From Cunninghamia lanceolata (taxonomy: Eukaryota; Streptophyta; Pinopsida; Cupressales; Cupressaceae), in contig BSBN01000849.1 in assembly GCA_027924645.1 (NCBI GenBank), positions 11,488,001 to 11,552,000 on the forward strand: a stretch of DNA of 64,000 nucleotides. Reading direction: 5' to 3'. The stretch's first letter is position 1; each line of letters starts with the position of its first letter. The translations under genes were made by a program, and so were the position numbers. Under the pieces are notes generated by a model. The model saw nothing but the letters and a program-made list of their open reading frames with translations, ran no database searches and was not told the DNA's origin. Shown piece by piece: positions 45,339-56,830 of the stretch.

Positions 45339-47970
45339 GGACCCACATAAACTTAGGATTTTTATGATTTTTGTTTGACTTGTGGGATGAAGGAATAGGA
45401 AACTTTTGAATGGAATGGGATTTTTCGATGGAAGAGGATAGTTGGGATTTTTGAGATGTGGATGCTTCTTTTGACTTGCCTTCTTTTTTCTTAGGTACCC
45501 AAACCACTTTGTTTTTGGCCTTTTCTTGTGAACGCATGGGCTTGGGTACCTTTTTGAATGTATTTTTCTTTGAATTTTTGCATCGATGTCCTAAGGCATG
45601 AGGATCCTTAGGACTTTTGGCTTTATGGGTAGAGGCATCCAAATGTTTGTTTTTGAATCCCATGGGCTGGGTGGAAGCCTCATGTTTAGACGATGTGTGC
45701 ATTCGTTACTCATGATTAGGAATGTGAGGGAATATGTAAATGGATGGATTTGGCATTGGGAGAAGTGGAGGGAGAATGGATGAAGGGATATTAGGAGTTC
45801 GAAATAGTGGATGTAAAGTGGATGGTGGAAGGTGTATGGTCACTTGTTTTTGACACTTGTAGGATAATGGAGTTAGAATGACAACATATGTTTTGGGTAT
45901 GTGATAGGGTTTATGATGGAAAGTGGTGGACTTAGAAGGAATGGAGGAAGTACCAACATCTTTAGATTGTTTACCTTGGGGTGTATATCGAAGTCCATAT
46001 GAGCATGGAAGGACTTTGACATGGATAGGATCCAAAATAGCTTATTCATGAAGGCCTAAGCCTGTACCTTGATAGTTCATGTTTTGGAGTATGCGATGGA
46101 CAATGGGACTAGGGGTGTTTTGAACTCTAGACTTGAGTTTATTCTTTGATGGAGAAGGTGAAGTAGTGGATAGTGGTTTTTGTTGTCCCAAGGAAGAACA
46201 TTCATGGAGGAAGGTGGTAAGACCAAGAGGATATGATGGATTTGAAATATAGTCGATATTGGATGAGGACTTGGACCATTAGGATCTTGATTATGTTCAT
46301 TTAGATCCAAGCTATTGGATTGATCTTCTATGTTTGCTTGGGAGGCATGTGTCTCAGCATGGGAAGTGGAAGTTGGAACATCATGGGTTGGGCTAGATGG
46401 AGGAGAAGTTTCTTTGATTTGAAGGAAGGCCATGAAATGGGGTGAGTGCTCAAGCAGGTCAACAAGACTTACATTAGATGTCCAGTATGTAGGTCTTGGG
46501 TATCTTTCTCTTGAATGATTGTGGGGTTATGGATAGGATCAAGTTTCTCATGGCTAGGTTCTTCATCATGAATAATATCTTGATCATGGAAAATATATAT
46601 GTTATGGATGGGTTCAATGAAAGTAATTTGATCTTGATTAGAATGAGGGCTTGATGTTTCCACATGCTTAAGATTAGGTTCTTAACATAGCTCTTAACTT
46701 TCTTGAATGAAAGTGGAAGTGGAAGGCTCTTGGAGAGGCTTGAAATTTTCTTGATGGTCAACCAAATGATGGCATGATGGAGGTTGACTTGGACTCAATG
46801 GGGGAGACTCTTCAATAGGCTCAAGGGGTTGTAAACCATATGATGGATTTGGAAGACTAGGCATGGTGTTGGAAGGCGCTTTGATATGGTTAAGGATAGG
46901 AATTTGGTGACATGGTTGACTCCTTGCTAGTAGCCCTTGGATCACATCCTTTGTAGGTGTATGGATGGATTTGTGTAACTTCATAGGTTTTCTTTTCTAA
47001 TGTTTGAATTTAGGGTGTGAGGTTAATGGAGGATTAGATGATGGTGTGGGTAATGAAGGGTTTGATGGATTAGAAGGTGGAGGGACCAATGGATTAGGAC
47101 TAGGACATGGTGGCTTTAAGATAGCCATTCAATTGGCTGGTGGTAGAATATACATATAGGAGGGATAAGATAGACTAGTGTTCCCCTTGTCAAAGGCATG
47201 AGGATTTAAAGGCACTTGATCTTGCTTCAAGGGGTGACTTAGGATCAAATGTTCTTGTTGTGGAATGAATTTATATGTTGATGTAGGATTGACATGATAG
47301 GTGTATGGATTAGGTTGGTATGATGCTGGAGGTGACACATAGGATTGATGTGGAATTTTTTGATGTTGTGGTTGTGTTTGGGATTGAAAAATGGCTATGA
47401 CTTGTTGGATTTTGACAAGCACTCAAGTTGTATTAGATGTGATTAATTTTGTCAAAGTGGTTGGATGGTGTCTTGTAGTTGTTGTATGGTTTATTGGTCT
47501 AGGGGTTGTGTCATTTGATGAAGTTTTTGAATGATGGATTGGAGATGTGGTGCTATGACCTTGTTCTCTAGTGTTGACATGGAGTTACACATTTCTTTAA
47601 GTCCTTGCATGTTGGCTTGTTCCTCAAATTATGCATCATGATTCTAGTCATTATTGGAAGTAGGAGGGGCCCATTGAAGTATGAGTTTGGGTCCAGGATT
47701 TGTCTCATCATTAGAATAAGAGGGATGGCCTCCTCGAAGTATAAGCTTGGGCTTTGGATTAGGCATAGGATTGCTAAGGATCAAGACTATTTTGACAAGT
47801 GTTTGACTAGGGCTAGGATGATGATGTGCAGTGATTAGGATAATGATTAGGAATGGACAAGTAGGATGATTAATATATGGATTAGGTGAATGACAAGGAT
47901 CATTAGCATTTTTTATTAAGATGAAATGACAAGGATGATTAGGGATTTGATTAGGATGAAATGGCAAGGA
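45339..47970 (-). pseudogene. LARD-G proline/serine/histidine-rich ORF, decayed
   Basis: Minus-strand reading frames follow one another from 47967 to 45339 with about three frame changes and many stops. The middle (47422-46469) stays in one frame. The composition is Pro, Ser, His, Asn and Gln-rich. The C-terminal 130 residues are basic and contain two WVPK motifs (KVVWVPKKKEG and FMWVPK). WVPK-type motifs near zinc-poor basic tails occur in some plant retroelement gag proteins, so a degenerate gag is possible. I do not recognise a family. The last codons lie at 36320-36396. Confidence 0.5.
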
Positions 47971-50497
47971 TGATTAGGGCTTTGATTAGGATGACTTGTC
48001 TTAGAATGAATGTGATTGAAAGAATGTTTATAATGATATGTTTATGTGTTTATGTTTATATCTTGATTTGGCAATTTGCAAACAAATGCTTTCACATGTA
48101 CACACATGAATCACACACACAAGACACATAAGCAAGTTTGAATTTGAAATTTTGAATCTGATGATTAAGCAAGAACCTGAAGACACATCAACAATCCTAG
48201 AATTAGTGAAGTAGGTATGCCAAATAGGTCTTAATCTAGGATGCACAAGTTTGACTAAGGATGTCCCCAATATACTCAAGGTATGGGGGGGTGAATTATA
48301 TTTAATGAAAGTGAAATAATGCCAAACAACAAGGAGAAATGGGTAACCCACCCTTCACCTTAACTTCCCAAAGGTATAAAGCTCATGGGGCCTTATCTCG
48401 AATGACAAGATTTTGACTTCCAAGAGGGTAACTTTTGATTCACACCTCTCTATTTAGACTCCACCGGAAGGCTAGAGTTGAGGTCATCCCTTGGAGTGGT
48501 GTGTCTCCAAGTAGGCCTCCTAGTAAGGGTGACAAAAGCAAATCTAGTGGGTGCTTTTGATCTCCAAGATCACCTTGCAGTGCGAGGAGAGAGCATACAC
48601 ACACACACACACTAGATTTAGACTCGCAATGGTTATTCCCTTTAGAAAATGAAATGTGTGGTGTGAAGTGAATGGATGAAAGGTGTTTTTGATTATCAAG
48701 ATCACTCGAAGCGTATGAGAAGAGTGTACACACCTTCAATCACACTGAAGTTCAACAAGTAATGAAAGCACTTTCTTTTTTTATCCCAAAGCCAAAATGT
48801 GTGAAGGAAGACACTAGCTCATTTTAAGGCCAATTTTGATATGTGAATGCAAACAAGAGTTCATTTTAGAGCCCAAATCTAAATGTGAAGGCAAACAATG
48901 TTTCTTTTTAAGCTCAAATTGAAGTGTGAGGAAAAACAAGATTGATTTGATGACCTGAAAGATGAGAAAATGAAATGAGTGCACCTAAATTTTTTTCTTT
49001 CCAATCTACTACTATAGCTAATGTAGATGCTGTTACAACTTCTTTAGATCCCCTGAAAGCCACAAAAACAAGAAAAAAACAAGAAGACTTGCAAAGAAAT
49101 GTGTTATGATGAAAAGGGTAATCTAAGAAAAATCTGATTATAATGATTAGCTATAGAAGAATGAATGACATCATCGGAATATTCATGAGATTATATGAAT
49201 TTTTTAAAAAAAATTGTGAAAATCAGATCAAATTTGCAATAGTTATGTGCATTTGAAGTTCAAAACTAGGGTTGACTTTGATTGGAAAAAATCTGATGAA
49301 AATCATAGTCACCTAAAAATTCCTTCGCCACCACATAGCGGGGCGAATTAACTTCACAACATCGCTTGTTGCGTGAAATTTTGCCTATGTATGACCAAGT
49401 TATGTAGAAAAGAAAAAAAAATGCCTAGTTAGGGCATGAGGATGAACAAGATAGTCCTAGCAGTTTGACTAAACTGCTACAGGTTATCACCGGTTCTAGT
49501 CACACGTAGCCATTATGTCCTAGTAGTCACAATTTGTGGTTATGACTTTTAGATTAGCGCCTGGCCATCCATATGACTAGGGACAAGGTCTAACCAAAAA
49601 ATAAAAAAAGGAAAATGGAAAAGGGGCGTAGAAGACCCCCTCTAGCTCTCAGTCATAGATGTGACCGGGCACTATAGAGCCACCGAAGAGGAATTCTAAG
49701 AAATAAAAGAATTATTAGAAATCTGAATTAGAATGTTGGGGAGCCTCCAAGTCACCCAGGAAACCACGGGTAGTGCTAAGGAGTAAATGATGAGGGCTAT
49801 TTTCTATGTTGCTGAAGTCACGGTAGATAGCGAAGGAAAAGGTGACAGGAAAGGAGAGGTCATAGTGGGCAGCAACTTTGAAAGTAGTAGCAATAGAGCA
49901 TTGCAGGGAGGAGTTCGGGAGTTGGTCACCATTGATGGTGGCGATGGGAAAAGTTTCGGTGGTGACAATAGAGAATAGGGGTTTTCGACAAGGTAGTTAG
50001 GGTTTTGGCGTAGGAGACAGTAAGGTAGAGTGGGGGAGCATACATAGTGGTTAGGGCTTTAGACAAAACAACCAACAACCATACTACCGATGAAGGTGAC
50101 TTCATAGGTTTGGGTTTGTAAGGTGGGTGGTGAGAGTATCAACAGTGACAACAATAATTAGGTCGAGGGTTTGCAAGGTACAGTTGACAACAAACATTAA
50201 CTTTAAACTTGTGACCAAACAACAACCTTAAACCTACAAAAGAACCATAAACACAAACACATGCATAAAAACCATAAGATTAGAGACTGTCACAGGTTAT
50301 AAAAAGGATCTGTATTATACAGACCTGTGACTAAAAAAAATTCAAAATTTTTTAAAAATAATTCCAGTGAGAAAAATGTATCAAATTTTATGTCATTTTT
50401 CACCTGTGAGGCCTCCTAGAATTAATGAAGAGGTCTATTTTGAGCCATGAGATCACTTGCGAAAGTCAAGTTCCTAAAATCAACAAAAATTTTAGAT
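47971..50497. other. LARD-G 5' leader, non-coding
   Basis: 2.5 kb without a credible ORF. It contains a short CA microsatellite (48596-48612), a GGGGGGGTGAATTATATTT segment at 48285-48303 resembling LTR-end sequence of SIRE type, and GC-richer patches at 49320-49700. The primer site closes it at 50498-50514. Confidence 0.4.
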
Positions 50498-50514
50498 TCA
50501 CGTCAGGTTCACCA
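50498..50514 (-). other. LARD-G primer-binding site candidate
   Basis: The minus strand reads TGGTGAACCTGACGTGA, two bases after the 5' LTR. It ends in TGG, as expected for the complement of tRNA CCA. From memory it is close to the TGGTGACCCCGACGTGA site of some plant gypsy elements. Confidence 0.6.
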
Positions 50515-50516
50515 CA

Positions 50517-51262
50517 TGTATTAGGATAAAAATCATAGCTAAATCATAAACATGAATCATAAAACCCTAATAGCACAATGGAGTACAAAATGAACATAGA
50601 AATCAAAGCATAAACAATAATATCTAAACTCCTATGTCAAACTTGGTTCACCTCCATTTCTCTTCTCAATCTCGCATAGGAATGTAAAATATCGAATGAT
50701 GAATGTTCATTGCTCACTATTTAAGCAGCATAATAATGACATGAAGATGAATGAAAAATGATTCTAGAGGAAATTCGATAGCATGAAGCTACTTGCAGAA
50801 TCAATCCTCCCAAATGGCTTGGGTGAGGGTTGATTTATAGGAAATGAATGATTTGAATGAAGTGCTATGATCAAAAGTTGATTTGAATGATGTGGACGAT
50901 TGAGATTGAATAGGGTTTCCCACTCTATGAAGAGTTGTAGTCATGTAACAAGTGTAGGGTAGGCCTAATTTAAATAATGTTTTATTTAAATTAATGGGAC
51001 ATGTGAAGTGTATTACGTGAAAAATGTAGTATGTAACATGTGTTGCAATGAGGTGAAAGGTGAGGACAAATTCAAATATTTTATTTGAATTAGTTGGTAA
51101 ATGGGAGAGGGAAATTAATTAAATAAATAGGATTTATTTAATTAATTTGGCTAGTGGTATAAATGGTATTAGGAGTGGGATTAGGACAAAATGTTACAAG
51201 ATGTCTCACTTAATGTGTCGACAAGGTGATGTTGCAAGACATGAACAATTTTAGTGTCTACA
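50517..51262 (-). repeat. LARD-G 5' LTR
   Basis: 746 bp, partner of 31650-32387. Plus edges are TGTATTAGG and GTGTCTACA, and AGTAT follows. Confidence 0.8.
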
Positions 51263-53129
51263 AGTATTTCCTAAAATTTAAAAAAAAATCCAATAACATG
51301 AAGAGAAAATTTAGTACCTAGTGTGGAGAATTTTCTATGTCTACTTTAAGAGAGCAAAGGATAAAAGATCTCAATCCATATGCAACAATTATAACTAGCA
51401 CATAAAATAATATACAATTTATGAAATCTAGGAAAAACTTCCAATGAAAAACTAATATATTATTAGATGACAAAGTGTGAATTTGATATGGAAAGATCAA
51501 CTTCCTTTCTCTTTTTATGAGATACTAAGTATATAGACTTGGATTATAAATTTGTGTATGAATGGTAATATGGGTGCCCTAGATGGCTCTCTTTTCTCAC
51601 AATAATTAATGTATATTCAACATATCGAAAGACACTATTGAAAGTTTCACATTCAAATAAGCATCTTGAACAATTTTTTTAGAAGAAAAGCAATTTCCCT
51701 TTCAAAATAATATGTTTGGTTTGATGGTAAGTGAGAATGAAGATGTATGGTTCACATCACATCAAAGATTTTCCCCAGTGCACATTACAAGTGAAATTTT
51801 TTTCCTATCCCTTCATTAATTCTCACCAATGCACATTAAACAAATGAAAAACTAGAAAAGGGAAACATGAAAATTAATGAAGGGAGAGGAAATTCAATAT
51901 GGAAAAGAAAAGAAAAAAGTGGAGAAAAGCACTAGCTTGGTGAAATTTTAGAAAATTAGAGAATTTTATACTACCAAAAGTTGTTAAATATAAAATTAGT
52001 TATCAACCAAAGAAAACATTTATTACAAACTAATTGTGTCCCATGTTCTTGATCAAATGCCACTTTTCCACCTAGTACATTCTTATGTACCTCATTGCAA
52101 TGTCATCCTATATTCAATAAATGTCAAAATTTATTTACAACAATTTAAATAGTCTAAAGTCACTCTCATTCATGTTTTATTCTATCCATCATTTTTAATA
52201 AATATGATGTACATTATGTCTATTATAAAGTAATGTAATAGAACCTTATTCATAAAAGAATCATTTATCTAGTTGATAAATGTCATGCTATCAAAATCGC
52301 AGTAGACCATATGCTAGGTGCCACTCAAACATGTCTTTTGGCTTTGCCTACATATTGGTCACCTATAATTTATTTCTTCCTATTTATTTTTATTTTCTTC
52401 CTACCTAGATGGAATTGAAACTATGGTATACTTGGCATCATTGTGTCTCGTAACATTGTTGATGAATCCTACTTATAGGTCTTTCTCTCCCTATGCAAAT
52501 TTCAATGTTTAGATATGTTTGGTACCTCTTTCTTCCCTATTGAGATCAAGTTTCATATGTTCTTTGTTGCTTTGTCCTTATAGATGACACATCATCTTTC
52601 TAGGATTGTCAAGGAGAATATTGTTGTCCTCCAAGGTCTCATCACATAGATCACTAGCATAAAGAGCAACTTTAACCTCTTGAGGATAAACATGGAAATC
52701 ACATTTCTTAGTTTTTTACTCTTATGAACACTGCATAGACTATGGCCTCCCTTAGCTCTACTCTTCACAAAAAGGCTCTACTTAACTAGGAAAATCACTA
52801 TTGCATAAAGAATACCCAAGAAATAGTGAATAGGTTAGCTCACTATAAAGGCATCTCCATTTAGTGGCCAACCATTGAAGATTTCAAATGATATTTTTAA
52901 CTATGGCTCTTTGGTAGCTTCTATGAATTTTTGTTCTATCATGTGGCTAGTATGATATGTTGGGTTGTCAATTTTGATTGTTGATGTAGCAGCCTCCTTG
53001 TGATGTGTTTCTTTCTATCTAGTCTAATTCTTTTTTATTGTTATTGCAATCTCAATTATACTTGTTAAGCGATTGCAACTATTTGTATTGACTCAATTTT
53101 ATTATAGTTACAACAAGAGGCATTCTACA
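51263..53129. other. AT-rich DNA, no gene seen
   Basis: 1.9 kb with only short chance ORFs on either strand, no recognised motif and no obvious repeat partner in the window. Confidence 0.4.
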
Positions 53130-53149
53130 TGTTGAGCTATAGATAATAT

Positions 53150-53221
53150 GGACCAACTAGGAATCAAACCTAGTACCTTCCATTTGTTGTTGGAATGCTC
53201 TACCAATTGAGCTACTAGCCC
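53150..53221 (-). other. tRNA-like cloverleaf in TRIM-2 left LTR
   Basis: On the minus strand 72 nt fold as a tRNA. Acceptor GGGCTAG/TTGGTCC pairs at all seven positions with G-U allowed. The D arm is GCTC-AATTGGTA-GAGC. The anticodon stem TTCCA/TGGAA encloses an eight-base loop ACAACAAA. The T arm is CTAGG-TTTGATT-CCTAG. The A box (TAGCTCAATTGG) and B box (GGTTTGATTCC, one C to T change) fit Pol III promoters. The enlarged anticodon loop and changed T loop argue against a working tRNA. Confidence 0.75.
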
Positions 53222-53338
53222 CCTAGCCCATCATTGGTCTGAGTGTGGCTTACTTCCAACACCCCCCTTAAGCCACACTATAGGTGCTTGGGGATCCTAG
53301 CCTAACTCTGATACCAATTGCTAAGATACAACTCATAT

Positions 53339-53410
53339 GGACCAGCTAGGACTCAAACCTATGACCTTCCATTTGTTGTTGGAGTGCTCTACTAATTGAG
53401 CTACTGGCCC
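53339..53410 (-). other. tRNA-like cloverleaf in TRIM-2 right LTR
   Basis: Same module, 72 nt. The acceptor stem GGGCCAG/CTGGTCC pairs at all seven positions (one G-U). The D arm and anticodon loop are as in the left copy, and the B box is GGTTTGAGTCC. The two copies differ by compensating or neutral changes in the acceptor stem. Whether this is drift or constraint cannot be told from two copies. Confidence 0.75.
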
Positions 53411-53456
53411 CTTGTTGCCAGCCCATTGTCAGTTTAGGTGTGGCTTACTTCCAACA

Positions 53457-54405
53457 CTACAATCATACCAGGGTGGAAGAGAAAAGCCTCAAGATTCTAG
53501 ATTTCATGTAAAGAAAAATCTAAAAATAGATTGCAATATTCAAAAATTCAAAAATAGTGGGAATGATTGGTGGTGGTAGGTGGTTTTCTATGCATTGTAA
53601 CACTATCTTAATATATGGCACAATAACTATTTTCAATCCCAACTAACATTATTAAAGAGTGGCATGTGCACCTTCACTTCATCTATTATAAATAATGGTT
53701 ACACATAATTTATTAACCTATTTTCCAACAAAGTGGTCAATAGTGAAAGTTGTGATTGTGGCTAGAGGCCACAAGGTTAATGAGACAAGCCATTGTTATA
53801 TTGCCAACTATTGGTATGTTTCAATAAATCCATCTACAGGTCATGTTCCAAAAGCAACCTCTAGCCACACATTATCAAAATTGAATACATCTGTGCTTAG
53901 GGTGGCTTTTCCTATGTGCATGATTTTTCAGTTCTATGTAACCCAAGGTCCTTTCCATGCCACTCATTTAGGGCTTTGGAGCATGTTCATGCAAATGGGA
54001 AAGCCCAAAATCTCCCAAATTTGTATTAAATGAAACCACTTTCATTGAATTCGTTGAAGAGAAAAGAAATTGGGACCTAGGCATTATACCCAACACAATC
54101 TAGAAAATAAGGAGAATACTAAAAGTGCCATGATAGTGGATATTACAAGAGCCTTTTACATGGGAAACTGCATATTTCTCATTCACAAATGAGGATAGAA
54201 CTTATAGAGATGTGGTCTAAACTCTAAATCACATAAGTGAAGCTCACAAATTTTATATTAGAGACAAATCTATTTTCATCTTCTTTTGATTTTTGGGTGG
54301 ATGCTAATTCAATTCATTTAAAAGGTGTAACTTGTGCACTGGTCTAGGAAGACACAACTCCTCAAGTCCAAACAAAAATAATTGCCAGTTCTTTTCAATG
54401 CATAG
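53457..54405. other. no gene seen
   Basis: Contains a 112-codon open frame at 53695-54033 without recognised motif or composition bias. I treat it as chance or a remnant. The CATAG target of chromovirus D closes the interval. Confidence 0.4.
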
Positions 54406-55185
54406 TGATGCAGGAGCATCTAGGGTGTAGGAGCAATCTTGCATCAACCCAAAAAAAATGTTGTTTCTTTTCAATAAGGGATAAATTTGTCAGGGTTACT
54501 ACTTTTAGTAAGTTTCCATTTGTGCACAGTTGGATACAAAATCTTACACAGACCTCTAGAATGGTGAATTGAAGCTAATGGTGAAGAATCACTTCAATAT
54601 CATTTGTCATTTGTGAGATATTAAAATTTTAAATTCCAAAAATCCTATTGAAATATTCAAAGTCAAATTTGAGGCACTTAGAGGCTTCGGATGGGCCCGA
54701 AATTTGGTCGGAAACCCAAGTAGTCTACCTATTGGTATTACTTACCACTCCATCGTCTTTTCGAGAGCTTTCTGAAAAGGTATTATAATTGAAAATCCAA
54801 CGGTCGGATTGAAAGTTATGGCCCCGCGAAGTTGACCTATTTTTGGAGGGAGATGCAAATTCTGAAATTAAGCTGGTGGTCGCCAAAAAGGGCTATATAT
54901 AACCATTTTTGGGAACCCTTATGGTAGTAGAGTTAAGGGGGAAGGTGTAGAGCCAAGAAAAGCAGGAAATTAGAAACCCTAGTTGATTTGGGAATTAAAG
55001 AAGGCTGAAGATTCCAGAGTTTTGGGAGAGGGAGCTGTAATGTGTTACAGCCTGTAGGGGATTCATCCTCTGATTGTATTTGAGCTTCTGTAATGTAATA
55101 TTTTTTCCCATATTAATAAAATATCATTCTATTTTCTATGTGCAATTTCTATTATTGTGTGTTTTATGATTTACCCCCTTCATCA
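54406..55185 (+). repeat. chromovirus D 5' LTR
   Basis: 780 bp, TGATGCAGG...CTTCATCA, with TATATATAA at 54894-54902 and CATATTAATAAAATATC downstream near the end, a likely polyadenylation region. Confidence 0.92.
54894..54902 (+). promoter_or_regulatory. TATA box in chromovirus D 5' LTR
   Basis: TATATATAA, repeated at the equivalent place in the 3' LTR (60321-60329). It is the element's own promoter. Confidence 0.6.
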
Positions 55186-55187
55186 AG

Positions 55188-55199
55188 TGGTATCAGAGC
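55188..55199 (+). other. chromovirus D primer-binding site
   Basis: TGGTATCAGAGC, two bases after the 5' LTR, initiator-Met type. Confidence 0.9.
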
Positions 55200-55286
55200 A
55201 AGGGTTCATGAGTGTGTAGACAGATCATTGACCATGAAGCAGTTTGCACCAGGACCTGAGGTTGTGGGTTTGTTGCATAGATCAAG

Positions 55287-56341
55287 ATGCCTCCATGAAT
55301 AAACCATGGTGGGAGGAATGCTTTGACGAAAGAGGGTTTTAGAGCCTTGCAAAAACAAATCGATGCATTGCAAGAGGAGCTGCAAAGAGGGTTCAAGATG
55401 AGAAGGAGAGAGGAAAGCGAAGATGAAGCTGAAGAAGAGTCATCTGAGGAAGAACAAGAAGCTGTGGGAGATCCTGCAGAAGTTAGGTTGTTGAGGGCCA
55501 TTTCAAAGATCGGAAAGAGGCCCAAGATCAAAGTTTCTCCCTATTCTGGAGATTTGAATCGGGAACAACTTATTGATTGGATCAATGATATGGAGGAGTA
55601 TTTTGAGTATGAAGATGTGGAAGACCCTGAACGGGTCAAGTTTGCAAAGACAAAGTTGAAGGGCCAAGCTAGTATTTGGTGGAAGGAGGTCCAGTTAGAG
55701 AGAAATAGAAGAGGAAAAGCAAAGATTACCAGATGGGATCAGAAGGTGGAGAAATTGAAGAAGCAGTTCATTCCTGTGGACTATGAGATGGAGTTGATGA
55801 AGAAGCTGCAAGGATTAAAGCAAGGTAACAAGTCTGTTAAGGAGTATACAGAAGATTTTTATAAGATCACTATCACGACAGGCCATGGAGAGGCCAACAA
55901 GGAGAAGGTGGCCTGCTACATTAATGGGTTGAGGCCAAGTATTCAAGAAGAGTTGAGCTTGGTGAGAATGACTACCATACAAGATGCGTACCAATTTTCC
56001 TTGAAGGTGGAAGAGAAGCTAAATAAGAGATTTGAAAGAAAGCAAAGGGGAAGAGGTCAAGGCGGAAGGATTGGCGGAAGACCCTATGGAGGCCGAAATG
56101 AAGATCCAAAGAAAGGTGAAGAAGTTGGAACCAGTCGAAATCAAAGAGGAGATAATACCTACCGCCCTCGTGACCAGAATAATGGTGAGCAAAGAGGAAG
56201 AGGAAGAGGTAGGCCTGGGAAAGGACCTAGAAGAGGAGGTTTCAGAGGAACATGTTTCCAATGTGGAGAAGAAGGGCATCGAGCATACGAGTGTCTGCAA
56301 CATCAAGGAAGGATGAATAGAAGACCTAAAGGTAATGCATG
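55287..56341 (+). pseudogene. chromovirus D gag
   Basis: The likely start is the ATG at 55287 (MPP), with a TGA at 55296-55298 breaking the first codons. From there a clean frame runs to the stop at 56339-56341. It has a coiled coil (KEGFRALQKQIDALQEELQ), an acidic stretch, the gag core (VSPYSGDLNREQLIDWINDM, KLKGQASIWW), an Arg/Gly-rich tail and the knuckle CFQCGEEGHRAYEC. It is the best preserved retroelement reading frame in the window. Confidence 0.92.
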
Positions 56342-56830
56342 AGTTGCACATGTGGATGAAGATGCATAGTCTGAGTGCTCCGAAGATGTAGAAAGGGGAG
56401 AAACCCTAGTTGTCAGAAGAACTTTGTTGAATGAGGAGAAAGAACCCAATCAGAGGAAGAGTTTATTCTGCACAAGATGCAAATGTGAAGGTAAGTGTTG
56501 TAATATTATTATTGATAGTGGAAGCACTGATAATCTTGTTTTAGAAGAGATGGTTGACAAGTTGAAGTTGACAAGAAGAAAGCATCCGCATCCATACCAG
56601 ATTGCATGGTTGCAGAAGGACCATAGAGCTTTGGTCAATGAATAGTGTTTAGTGAAGTTCAAGATTGGTGACTACCATGATGAGGTGTTGTGTGACATCA
56701 TACCAATGGATGCATGTCATATGTTATTGGGCCCATGGCAGTATGATAGGAGCACTATCCATGATGGCCATGCAAACATATACTCCCTAACAAAGGATGG
56801 AGTACGTCATAAGTTGAAGCCCTTGAAGGA
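56342..56830 (+). pseudogene. chromovirus D aspartic protease
   Basis: IIIDSGSTDNLVLEEMVDKLKL gives the DSG active site (about 56503-56560). [17 protein letters not shown] follows and lacks the Arg usual in LLGRPW. Stops are at 56369-56371, 56390-56392 and 56643-56645 in the same frame. Confidence 0.9.

Larger units (their letters stand above)
31650..51262 (-). mobile_element. LARD-G: large polymerase-less LTR element, minus strand
   Basis: LTRs at 31650-32387 (738 bp) and 50517-51262 (746 bp) match throughout. Flanks are AGTAG (31645-31649) and AGTAT (51263-51267), a 4/5 target duplication. On the minus strand the 5' LTR is followed by TGGTGAACCTGACGTGA (plus 50498-50514), a tRNA-type primer site. 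TCAAAGAGGGACAAAA (plus 32388-32403) precedes the 3' LTR. The interior, about 9.2 kb without the nested chromovirus, has a decayed proline-rich ORF and a long simple-sequence tract but no pol domain. It is best described as a large retrotransposon derivative, and a gypsy affiliation is a guess from the primer site. Confidence 0.72.
53130..53456 (-). mobile_element. TRIM-2: miniature LTR element with tRNA-like modules in its LTRs (TSD CTACA)
   Basis: 327 bp flanked by perfect CTACA (53125-53129 and 53457-53461). LTRs at 53130-53261 (132 bp) and 53319-53456 (138 bp) enclose 57 bp. On the minus strand the interior begins with a primer site TGGTATCAGAGT (plus 53305-53316) and ends in AAGGGGGG (plus 53262-53269) against the other LTR. 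Each LTR carries a 72-nt tRNA-like sequence with A and B boxes. The arrangement recalls Cassandra TRIMs, whose LTRs carry 5S rRNA sequence. Confidence 0.88.

Noticed and set aside
48596..48612. CA microsatellite as a regulatory element
   Set aside because: A short simple repeat in non-coding LARD-G leader. Nothing links it to a function.
53150..53221. Functional nuclear tRNA gene
   Set aside because: The anticodon loop has eight bases, the T loop lacks the conserved C, and the sequence is repeated inside TRIM LTRs, so it is a tRNA-derived module.
53695..54033. 112-codon open frame
   Set aside because: No motif, no homologous copy in the window, and average composition. It could be a remnant but cannot be supported.
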